Assembly (NCBI RefSeq): GCF_008831285.2
Contig: NC_045147.1
Location: 15,168,854-15,232,853, forward strand
Origin: Nymphaea colorata
Taxonomy: Eukaryota > Streptophyta > Magnoliopsida > Nymphaeales > Nymphaeaceae
Length of the DNA: 64,000 bases
Reading direction: 5' to 3'
Notes under the pieces: generated by a model
Seen by the model: only the letters and a program-made list of their open reading frames with translations
Databases searched by the model: none
What the model was told of the DNA's origin: nothing
Made by a program: the position numbers and the translations under genes
Shown here: positions 22,800-34,337 of the stretch, one piece after another
Layout: every line of letters starts with the position of its first letter
How positions within the stretch are numbered: position 1 is the stretch's first letter

Positions 22800-25700
22800 A
22801 AAGTGGGTAGCATGATTCTGCACATGCAGACATAAAATTACAGGAGTTTGTGCAGATTTTTATAATGGCTGCTCCTCCCTCATCCTTGAGAAATTTGCCA
22901 TCAAATTACGCCTCTGATGTTTAGTAAGATATGTTGATCGCTTGATGGAAAAGTTACAAGACTAAATTCATCATAGATTAGCCTGTGGAAGATCCGAGAC
23001 AGGCAGAATCTTTCAGGAGTTTGCAGAAAGTTCAGAACAGGCTCTCAAGTTTCATGAGACTTGTTAAGCATAGGTGATAGGTCCTTGCAAAAATATCCGA
23101 TTGTTATGGTTCCAATTATGTCAGAGAGCTAGAAATGTCTAATTTATATTTCAGAAGCAGTATTAGAGATATTCCATTTAAGTTACATGTCAATGTGTAC
23201 ACTTAATGGTAGTTGAAAAATAAAAATGAAAAGATATGTGTTGCATGAGTATGGTGGATCCGAAATAGGAATTCACTAGTGTTAGACACTGGGAATCGTA
23301 CGCAGATGTTCTGTAAACAGTCTATGAGGAAGATGGGTCATCTGAACTCTGTTTTCATAATGTTCATGCCTTTTCGGCAAAGTGATCTGGAAAAGTTTGG
23401 AATCAAAACCACACCAATATTGGCGTCATGGCTGAGTCTGCGAACTCTAGATAATGTTGAGGTAAATTGATTCACTGTTTCCACGTTTAGGAACAAAATT
23501 TGGTACGCTATCCAAAAACCTGAAAAGCAAGCTTAGGTTAGCCTTGTCGTGAAACTGGAAATATGACATTTCCAAAGAAGGCACCCAAGTGAGGTGATGT
23601 GGAATGAACAAGTGCCACAAATGGGCTTACAAACTTCAAAGGATAAGAACAAGTGTGAGGTAGAAAACAGAAAGGACCTAAGGAATACTGCACGCCATTA
23701 AACCCAAGTGAATGCACAAGGTGGATGGTGAATTCCATAAAGAACAGGACACTCCATCGCTTAAGTACCTGGCAAAGTGAAATGGCGCGCTTCACAGGGG
23801 AAGAGGATTTGATCGGAATGGATCTTGCCACAAAACTAATGATCCTTGGACATAAAGAACAATTGGTGCTGAAAGAACAATTTTTTTTATTTATTGAATG
23901 GTGGTGCTGTTAAAGAATTTGTCTGATCTTGCTCTTACGACAGATTTTTTTTCAAAAGGTAAGTTTGCACAGTAGCTTGATAACTCAAACTCATGTTTTC
24001 TGGTTTCATTGTTCCTCGCAACTGAATATGCAGATGGTTCTCTATGTCAAAAATCAAATCTCAATGTGAAATTATGTTGAGTGGACCGTATTTTGCAACT
24101 CAAAAAAGGTTCGGACTATTTATTTTAAGAGGCCATTTGGTCATCAAACAATTTGCTAAAAGTACGGGACTCCAAAATTGACCAAAATGCAGTGGATTAA
24201 ATGTCTTGGAGTTTGATCATTGCAGACCATGTATATCTACATGCAGATATCTAGAAACGAGATTCCTGAAGGAAGCATAGTCAGAGATGTCCTCTTCCGA
24301 TCCAAATTGATGGTTCAGAGTAGGATGCATGTCTCTGCAAGAAATTATTCTTCTGCTCAGATATGTTAAAACAGAAAGCTACCCAGTTGAGAAACAGATC
24401 AGCCAAATTATTTGTTCTGTCGGATGCAGGACCCAAGTCCTGAAACGCGGGTTGAAGTGTACAAAACCAAACATAGCAAGGAATTGTCAGGTAGCTTGAG
24501 CAGGGCATACAGATATCAAGCTATATTATCTTGTATGAAGCAGAACGCTTTGCAAAAGTTTCTGGTGCTCCTGCATGTTGTAAACTCATATGTAGTTCGT
24601 TTATATTGTTTTAAAAACATGGCAAAAACTGGATGATTTATCAGTGATTCGAGGGATGAAGCTTTCAGATTTAAATGGGCAAGTCACAGATTGCAACTAT
24701 GTTTTGTGTAGACCTCAGCATGCTTAGAGCAGAAGTCCTCTGATTGTGAATTTCAACCATAAACGAGTCTTACTATGCCGATTCCTGTGTCTCTGGCTCC
24801 TTTGAACTCTCTAAAATTTTTAGGAAAATCTGATGACGAAACAGAAACCAGGCATAACGTTTCTCCACATGCAGACATGAAAAACTAGAACTCGTCAGAT
24901 TTTTATAATGGCTGCATCCCCCTCATCCTTGGAAATTTTGCCATCAAATTACGACTAAGAAAAGCTAGATATGTAGGTTGCTTGGTCTAGTGAGCTCCCA
25001 AAATGGGGTGAATCTTTCAGGAGTCGCAGAATTTCAGAACAGCTATTGAAATTTCATCACACTTGTTACACATAGTCCCTTGTAAAAGTATCTAGTTGGA
25101 ACGGAACCATCGACACCCAAAAAGTAGGAAGAACTTTTAGACCCAGTATTTGAGAGAACTGATCTAGTGCGCCTTGGAATAGTGCGTGAATTTGTGATCG
25201 CATCCGTAATTGAAAAAAAAAAATCTGTTTTGGATGACTGTGGTACATCGTCGATACGAATTCATTACTGTTAAGACACTTGGAAAATGTATTCAAATGT
25301 TCGGTAAAATAGTTGGACAGGAACTTATTTCGAGAGGCTTAGAAAAGGGCCAACTTACAAAGGACATGGGTATATGCTTTTACTCTGTCTCTGTCCATAG
25401 CAGAGCAGCGATGATTTAGGTTTTCTCATAACTTCTAACGTGTTCAAATTAAATCACAGATCTTGGTGGATTGAGATCTGACATCTAAGGAACCCCAGAA
25501 AGATTTTCAGAGTTACATGGTATTTGATGGGTCATCTGTAGTATACTTTCTCTCGGTTTGGTGTTTTAATCCAACCTCGCCATCTAATTTTATTAACAGT
25601 GTGTTTATGCATGTGGTATCGAGTAACCCAGAAAAATGTGGATCAACCAGGAAGCATAAGTTATATGTTGAATCGGAGATTTTTATCTTTACACGAAAAA

Positions 25701-25830
25701 TTACAGGCTGAATCTTTCAGAAGTAAGGCACAGGATCAAGTTGCAATAAGTCTTGTTGAGACCACTGTATTGCAAATCAACATCCCCATAATTTTTTGGA
25801 AAATGTAAAACGAAATCGCGTCCTTCTCAA
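22800..25830 (+). repeat. Diverged direct duplication, two copies
   Basis: Copy 1 starts near 22830 and copy 2 near 24873. Shared blocks in the same order include CAGATTTTTATAATGGCTGC followed by CCTCATCCTTG and TTGCCATCAAATTACG, then GAATCTTTCAGGAGT with TTCAGAAC, then GAATTCA(C/T)TA(G/C)TGTTA. Near the right ends (about 24640-24850 and 25720-25830) CACAGATTGCAA and TTTTTAGGAAAATC match CACAGGATCAAGTTGCAA and TTTTTTGGAAAATG. Copy 1 carries about 1 kb of extra sequence. No protein is encoded; origin unknown. Confidence 0.6.
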
Positions 25831-28461
25831 GGTATATATTCAGCTAGACGTGCTACGATACCTAAGCTTTTCTGTTAGTGATCAAATTCAAAATGTTCCC
25901 TGAAATATGAGATGTGGAAGTTTGTTGGATATGGAGCTGAATATAAAGGTAATTTGCGTTGATATTCCCTGTGGAGAAGTGTGATGTGTCTAGACACGAA
26001 GCTTTCTGAAGAAAAATCATTTCTTCTGGCTGGTTCAAGGTTGATACTGAGGTTTCACAATGGCTGCAATGAAACAGAAGCCTATCATGTGAATGACAGA
26101 GATGAAGATCATCAAGTGGACGCCATCAATGATGGAGCTTAGTGTACCGCCAGCAGCAAATCGTCCAAGAACTGTAGCAACAAACAACAATATCCATAAC
26201 CAAGACAACTATATGACAGCAATGTCCATCCGTGGAGGAAATAATTGCAAGCAATTAATTAATCAAGGAGATGCTGATAAACAGAGAAGGAAATGCGCTC
26301 CATAGCCGACAAGAGCAAAGGCATGAATGTCATGGCATGAACTATGGTAGGAATTATTTTTAGAATCGATGAAGCTAAGGGGGCAATGCAGTTCGAATCC
26401 AAATTCTGTGTGCATTGTATATGTAAATCAGGCCACTGCAAATCTGAAACATTAACTCCAGACACCAAACATGGACCTCTAATGATACCAATATTTGAAG
26501 CATCCTTTCCATTCTTGAAATGAACGAGTGAGAGAGAGTAAGAGGAGTAGGTGACTTGCTTTACCAAAGTTCTACACATCCTTCTCAAAATGAAAAATGA
26601 TGCTATGGAAAATGAATGACAAAATTCAATCCTTTTAAAAAGTCCATAACTGGACCTTCCAATAATGCACCTGCTGGAGGGTATACCCCATAACCAGACC
26701 TAAGTGCTTCAAATTCCAAATAAACAATTGTATGTACTTTATGAATGGGTTTTTTAAATTAAAGAACAACTTAATGGTAGTATTTCCAGGGACAAAACTA
26801 AGCTTGCAGCCAACTAATAGATTATAGGCGGTAGAAAGCTATTTCCAGAGCCAATATTCTTAGAGACAATTTGGGCCTTCGTGTTCGTCCACAAAAGGAT
26901 CAAAAGCCAACTTCACAGAATTGACAATTTGAGAGCGCTAGATGCCCATTTCGCGGAAAATAGAACCCAAGCTCAAACATGTCACATAAATTTCATTTTC
27001 AGATCGCTTGATGAGAAGTGGTTCATGAAGAAATAGAGGTAAGTTCATCTAGTCAGAAGTTAGGTTAGGGACAAGCCTAATCTCAAGAAGATAGAATCAT
27101 AAAAGTATGGGCTGTTGTCACATCTTGAAGCTCAAAACATAACCGCGTCCAAAATTTTCCGCGTTCTTGTTTGACCTTTTCTAAACTATTTACGTTTTTA
27201 AATGCAAGGCTGTTTGATATGGTGCTCCTAGCTTGCTAGTGTTTATCTCTATTAATTTAATTATCATGGTACACTATCCATGCAGACTCGCATGCTAATA
27301 AACTTTTTACGTTTTTTATAAGAACTTTAACAATTTTATCTGATTCGATAATCGGTACATATAATGTAGACATAGATTTGGACACCATGTCGGTTACCAT
27401 GGTTTTGGTGTCTGCAATTGCCCAAGGAAACCTACAGAAATTTGTATGTATTGATATATGCCCTATTAATTTATATATTAGTATCTCTTAAAGGTCCAAA
27501 AAAGTCAAAATGCTAATACCCATTAGCCATAAATTTCTCGCTGATCTGCCACTGCATCTTGCCTATCATCTCAATATTATGTTGCCATTTACTAGACGGT
27601 GGGGAACAATATTCATAAGCGCAACACTTATATGGAGTACCATACACATACTGACATACATTTGGCCTTCAAGCAGTAAGCTGGCTTTATGTGGCAGGAA
27701 GACCGAAATCACACCGGCGGCTAGCCGTCTGAGTCCAAGCGCGGTCCGTGCGGACAGTGACGATTCAATTCCCGGGGCTAGACGACGGTACCTGTATGCG
27801 GCCAACGTCGACAAGGACCAACCTGCGTGACAGGAAAAGCAGCTGGAAAGCCTGGGAATACAAGATAAAAGGTTGGTGCTGGTGTAGTAGCTAGAACCAC
27901 ACGCATTTAGTTAATGGCAATATTCTAGCTCTTCTGTCAATGGTGGCATCGATCGGAGAGATGACTCTTCTTTCATTCTCAGGGCCAGGGCAAACTGTAG
28001 CAGCAAGTTTCTGTTTTTGATCGGTCGCTCTTTTTCATCTATTTCCAGCCACAGCTAGATCTCACTCGCTAGCCACTGTCGGCCTGCAGGGCCTTGTTTT
28101 TCGCGTGTGGCCATCTGAATCATGTCCCCGACAATCATAAAGGGGAAAAATTAAATGTCAAAACGGTATCAATCATCCTTTTTGACATTGTTTCTTTTCT
28201 GAATTCACAATTAGTGTATACACCCACCTTTCTCTTCGTTACCCGACTCCTTCTCGATAAACAGTCTCCATGCGTGATGACTAATCGTTTCACCTTCATA
28301 AAGTTTGTGGGTATGTTTACATGATATCCTAAAACCGGCATTTTTGGAAGTAGAATACCTTGCTGCCTCTGCATGATGGTTAAAACTGGGTTTGTATAAA
28401 ACCAATTTTGACAAAATGATGTTTATGAAAGGTAGTGAATAACTAGACCTGTGGTCAAGCC

Positions 28462-28502
<41 letters not shown>

Positions 28503-29640
28503 TACTGAAGGCACTCGATTCACCGGCCCAAGTTTGATGTAGGCCATGTCATGCAATTTTGAAGTCATGACAACATAATTTTAAATTTCTCCTACAAACT
28601 TTTGATGGGTTAGTATAGGCAGTGGCTCACGCCAGCCACATGTATCTCCACCATCAGCCTCATGTATCTCCACCATTCAACCAGATCTTCTCCTGCATGG
28701 TTTTTCATATAAAATGCCATGTTAAGTGGTTCTTGAGATCATCCCTAGGATCTCAGATTCATGGATTTAAAGTTGAGCCTCTTATCCTACTTTCATTCTA
28801 CGCTATTGACATCCTTCCTTTATTTGAACTAAGGATCTCTCAACAACACACTTTTTAATGCAGTTTGAGATTCCAGGCTATCAAACGAACTTAAACAAAG
28901 TTTCGAAAACAAATTAAAAACCAAGTTTTCATTAACAAAACCGAATGACTTTGTTTTTTCGCCGGCTTCTTTTACCTATTTTGCTCGATCCACTTCCTCT
29001 ACAGTAAAGAAAATAGCAACGAGATTTTGTATCACAAGTGTGAAAACACGAGATTGACTAAAACTTCGCTAGGTCAACTTCATATCATGAATGACGAGGG
29101 TTTCGATCATAAGCAAACTTAACTCGGGCATGAATTTCAACTGTAAAAGTGCTGAAGTATAACAATTGACAAGAAACGCTCAAGGGAAAGAGAGCGTCTG
29201 GTGAACGATTGGAGGAGGAGGGAGTAGGAGTGCGTTCCAAGGCACAATGATTACATCATTTCTCGAAAGCAGGAGTGAGGCATGGAATTGGGAAACGATG
29301 AACGTGCCCTTGACCAAGGTACACCTCCCCCTCTCGGTCGCCGGCCGCACCAGCAATTCAAGAGTTCATTGTTTATTTGAACAAACCTAAAAAGCAGGAT
29401 GAACTGATAAAAGTGAAAAAGAAGGCTCTAAAGGGAAAGAAAGGGAGCAAAAGGATGCCGTCGGAGCAAGGAAAATGAGTAAACATGCAAACCACGAAAA
29501 AGTATATATTAAAAAGGGGGACACTACAAAGACTGGCAGAAAGCATTTGCAAAACTAAACAAGCCTTTGGCTTTACGACTGACCAGCAACCAGTTCTCTC
29601 TCTACCATCTCCTCCACAGTCCCCTTTCTCTCCCTCGCTT
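25831..29640. other. Intergenic region upstream of the bHLH gene
   Basis: No supported gene. A (TA)n(TG)n compound microsatellite lies at 28462-28502. Short frames on both strands lack domains. Confidence 0.45.
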
Positions 29641-29658
29641 TCATATGCACATGTATTA

Positions 29659-29668
29659 GCATATATAG
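29659..29668 (+). promoter_or_regulatory. Candidate TATA box of the bHLH gene
   Basis: GCATATATAGA lies about 155 nt before the ATG at 29819. It predicts a 5' UTR of about 125 nt ending in a GA-rich run directly before the start codon. This is positional inference only. Confidence 0.45.
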
Positions 29669-29818
29669 ACATACATATAGTTGGATGGTACTGTGGATTA
29701 CCACCTTGTTCTTATAAACTTGAGGGAAGAAGCAATTACATTCATTCGTGTGCCCTCGATTCTTCCTGCAACTTCCTTCTACCACTTGTTGTAGAGAGTG
29801 AGCGTGAGAGAGAGAGAG

Positions 29819-30897
29819 ATGTGTGATAACAGAACAGAGAAACCTCTCGAGGGCTCAGAGAGTGCACCATTGTACAATGAACTACAGAATGACGTGATCG
29901 ATATGAACCCGGACGCAATGCATGGTTGGGGAGCATTACCAACGATGCCGGAAGCGTCAACCTTCTTCCCCTGGCCGATTCCCGTGGCTAACAGCTTTCA
30001 CTTCTCGCCAGTTCCGCCCAGGGATCACCACCACGACAATTTCTTTGGCTTTGCTCCCGGATCGAGGCCTTCGTCTTCCTCTCCTGCGTCAATCTTCCAA
30101 GGATACCATCGTCTCGGCCTCCAGTTTGGTTTCGAGCGGCCGGATTTGTTTCCAGGAGTCGGCATCTACGCCGGCACCGACCACGTAGGCTACGGCATCG
30201 GTGGCTCTCCTTCCCCGTTTGGCCTTCAGGCCGAGCTGTCGAAGCTGACGGCGCAGGAGATCATGGACGCTAAGGCGCTTGCCGCGTCCAAGAACCACAG
30301 CGAGGCAGAACGCAGGAGGCGAGGGCGCATCAATGGGCACCTTGACAAGCTACGTACTCTCCTCCCCAATGCAACAAAAGTAAGATCTCTGATGCCAAAG
30401 ACCAAAACGATGAATTAAAGTCACAAACTAATCGTATCTTGCCTTGTCTATATTTTGCTCTCTTCATGACCTAAACTCTACCACCAACATTACTGCACAA
30501 GGAGGACGATTCTTGATCAAGATATAAAAATACTCAAAATAGTATAAAAATACGTAGACTTCAGATCAGTTGGCCGAGGTTTTAAGCTCTAGTTAGTTAG
30601 AAAGACAGTCTAACGAAGTGTATGGGCACTATAACTTCTTTTGTTGATGCATCTTTTGTTCGTGGGGAGTTCCAAAAAAAAGACAGGAGGGAGTTTTTAG
30701 GTTGCTTGGATCTGTGTGATGCTTTCAGTGGTGCCATCCGGTTGATGTGAAAAAGAGAAACCAGACTGTCAAAAAAACATGCTTGGGGGAAAGGAATGTT
30801 GGGGTGGAAAAGAAAAACAGGCATTATTGTCAGTAAGTTCTTTATACGCGATATCCTTTTCGTTGGCCTAGGCATGCATGCAGGTCTAGGAAATTAC

Positions 30898-30929
<32 letters not shown>

Positions 30930-32361
30930 TGCCTTGAGGCTTGAACAGTATCCTTTCCACCTGATGAAATTGAACTGATTCGATCATGGTTGACAAAGGT
31001 ACATATCTTCTCAGAAACAAGAAGCTTTTGTTCCAGAATTTAGTCATCAACTTTTTTTTATGACCACAAAAATCCTGCATATAGATTTGTTTCTTACGAC
31101 TGGGACGCAGATAGTCACCAAATATTGCCTGCAGATCGGATATCCACAAGGTTCGAAACGATTAAAAACATCAGAAATTAAAGTGAAGCCATGGTATGAA
31201 GATTGCAAAGATGACCCATTGATCCTGTTTACCTAGAATCTGATGCGATGCCTGCAGTACTCTAGGATTCAATGTTTTCCTTGTTCGAGAATTCTGATGC
31301 TCACTCACCCTCATTATCGCTGCAATTTTGAGACAATTTGTAAGCGATTTCTGGAACAAATTTACGTACTTCTGGTACAAAAAAGCATCCGTATGTTTGT
31401 GATTTCGAAAATTTATTTTGAAAGAATCTCCGGTTAGGTTGCTAAACTCCAAATGTGTGTTTGTATAATATACCTATGATATCTATATATATGAGACTTT
31501 TTACATGCTTTTAGTTGAATGATGCATATTAATTGCTGGATTTCTGCGAAGCAACTGCAAAGTAAGGCAAAGTATACAATCCTCAGAATGCTGACTTCTC
31601 TCCTTATCTCCTTCTTCATTGAATCTCAACAGTAAGTGTTTAATAAATAGATAAATAAAAACAGAAACATAATTGTTCTGACAATGAGCCATTACATTGT
31701 GTATGATCCGTCAAAATGTCATTATCTTTTTTGTAGTCCATGATAAGCTCATATATTGCATCAGATAAAGAGAAAAGCCTAGAAACTTCAAAAATTGTAT
31801 TATCATATTTTATATATGTATGATTAAGTTGTTACGTGTATACATATGTACGTTTGTGCACACTCTCACTCATACACACACGATACGTATATGTATATGT
31901 ACAATCCTCTTGCCGTAGCTCCAAAATATCTGAGTATTATGATTATCACCGTTAAATCAATTGCAAGATCCTACTTACAAGGTGATATGTAATACAAGCG
32001 CATTCATTTTGCACTATGGAGCAAAAGCTGCTGGTATAAATAGGATACAAAATATTACGAAATACCAGTTTCTGTATATGTGTGTGCGCATACATTGTGA
32101 CATTGTTGTGTCGTTTCAAATTTTAGTTCCTAATAGTATTTTTTTTTCCTCATTCTAATGGAGTTTTCTGTGTAATTGCTCAATATATAACTGACATGCA
32201 TTAAGTTGGCTATTTTGATACCTTTACTTGTTTTTATGATATAAAGGTTAGCTGCTCAGATCGCACGCACTGAAAATTGTTGCTGAATAAAATAAATCTT
32301 TCGGTCACGAAATGGAATTAGTATATAAATTACTTACCATGTGAGGATTAAAAGGCACAAT

Positions 32362-32424
<63 letters not shown>

Positions 32425-32928
32425 AAAACATTAATTTGCTAAAATTTCGTTTTTTATTGATACTACATTGAGTAGTTTTAATAGGTTTCACAAAAGCGTG
32501 ATTTTCAATAATCACATTAACTTTTTGTGCGACATGGTATGCATAGTATGTTTCCTCTATTAAATTACTTGCCAGGTTTTTTTTTTTTCAGAGGGTTATA
32601 TTATTGAGATTTCAAGACCTATGTACTCTCATAACTCCCGGGCCAAAATAACTTGAACAACTCCCTTTAACTATATTGTGATTAAATGTACGATAGAGCA
32701 TTGAATAATGAGAAGATAACTAGAGTTTCTTAGTTACATCTTCTATATTGAGTTGCGAAGATCTTATCTATATAGAAAGAAAGTGAAAGGGCGAGAGGAG
32801 CTAGATTTTGACTTCTACTAATCGAAACAACTTACTGATTAGCTAGTTTTCTTATAAAATTCAACATGGAGAAAAAAAAACCTAATTGTTTGAGTTGTGG
32901 AGATCTCGTTTAACACACACACACACAC

Positions 32929-32999
<71 letters not shown>

Positions 33000-33802
33000 C
33001 ATGCTGATCAACCTCCTATGTGTAATTTCTGGTGTTTTCTTGGATTCACTAGGATACCATTCACATGGAAGCTCATCAATGATAAGTGGCGGTGGAGAAA
33101 CATTAGGATTCCGCTGCAATCTAGTATATTGATGAGAATGGGTCTTTAAGTGAAAACCTTGGTTGATATTTCATATGGATTTGGAATTTGAAGTGGAAGA
33201 TCTTAATTGAAAACTTTCGATTGTTATTGCATAGAAAACCTCTCTCCCTTCCCTTATACTGTAAGGGGACTCTGCGCATTAGATTAAGAGTATTTTATTG
33301 GTCGTCTCTTGCTTTCCGATATCAGACGGACAAGGCGTCGCTGCTGGCGGAGGTGATACAGCACGTGAAGGAGTTGAAGCGGCAGATGTTGGAGATCGCG
33401 GAGGTGAGCCCGGTGCCCACCGAGACGGACGAGCTGACGGTCGATCCCGACGAATCCCCCGGCGACGGCAAGCTTCTCATAAAGGCATCCATCTGCTGCG
33501 AGGACCGATCGGACCTCCTGTCCGACCTCATCAAGGCGCTCAAGTCCCTCCGCCTGCGCACCCTCAAGGCAGAGATCACCACGCTGGGCGGCCGCGTCAG
33601 GAACGTGCTTGTGGTCACCGGCGAGGACGCCGACCCCCACGACGGCGATCCCTCGTCGTCGTCTCTAGGCGTCCCTTCCATTGGGTGCATCCAGGAGGCG
33701 CTCAGGGCAGTCATGGAACGTCACGTCACTGATGACTCCACCACTTCCAGCCTCAAACGGCAGCGGACCAACCTCGCAGTGCTGGATCATAGGTCCATCT
33801 AA
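29819..33802 (+). CDS. bHLH transcription factor, TMO5/bHLH30-type (345 aa, two exons)
   Basis: Exon 1 is 29819-30379 (187 codons, donor AAA|GTAAGA) and exon 2 is 33326-33802 (acceptor TCAG|ACG, stop TAA). The 2946-nt intron is in phase 0 and splits the bHLH exactly between N-A-T-K and T-D-K-A-S-L-L-A-E-V. The basic region is H-S-E-A-E-R-R-R-R-G-R-I-N (160-172) with the H/E/R residues for E-box contact. Helix 2 and the following V-I-Q-H-V-K-E-L-K-R complete the domain, and a C-terminal ACT-like fold is suggested at about 225-300. The N-terminus is rich in Pro, Phe and His. The sequence signature is that of the Arabidopsis bHLH30/32(TMO5)/106/107 group, nuclear factors; TMO5 clade members pair with LHW and act in vascular cell division downstream of auxin. 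Odd point: G replaces the usual E in R-R-R-R-E-R-I-N. The ATG at 29819 is preferred because the frame upstream has no other ATG. Confidence 0.93.
30380..33325 (+). other. bHLH gene intron with microsatellites
   Basis: This 2.9-kb GT..AG intron contains (CT)n at about 30903-30930 and 32364-32420, and a compound (CA)n(TA)n at 32913-32998. No nested gene or recognisable transposon was found. The long CT and TA tracts are likely to vary in length between individuals. Confidence 0.8.
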
Positions 33803-34165
33803 TTCACCGGCAAAAACAATATACGAAGAAATAGTATAGACAAAAAAAAAACAAAAAACAGCAAAGAAGAAACGTCTCTTACAGGTTTGCACGTGATTCT
33901 TGGTCTCTTTTTTTTTTCTTCTTTTCTTTTTTTTTGGTGTGATTTCACGGCGTCAAAACGTCCAAAATAGTGATAGTCGTCGCTTCTTGCGCTTTGGTTG
34001 TGGCCGGTTTGCTATTTTATGGGTTGTGATTCGTATGGGAGTGGAGTACTTTGTAGATCTGGTCCCTATATATGCGGGACCAGAAAACTCTTTCCATGAT
34101 TGAAATGATATAGTATATACATGTGTTGTATTCTGAATGATCTATATAAACTTTTGCATGTCAGA

Positions 34166-34199
<34 letters not shown>

Positions 34200-34300
34200 G
34201 AATACCTTTTCCGTGATTACAGGTACATTCGGATCAACAAAGACATGCCTTCAGGATTTAAGCATTTCAGCAGAACGTATGCCTTTTCGTACGCGATGAA

Positions 34301-34337
<37 letters not shown>

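Noticed and set aside
29798-29818. Extension of the bHLH protein upstream of the ATG
   Set aside because: The frame is open upstream but has only GTG codons there; the first ATG is at 29819.
33284-33732. Frames of 118-144 codons over bHLH exon 2
   Set aside because: They are shadows of the real exon, which carries the helix 2 and ACT-like sequence in its own frame.
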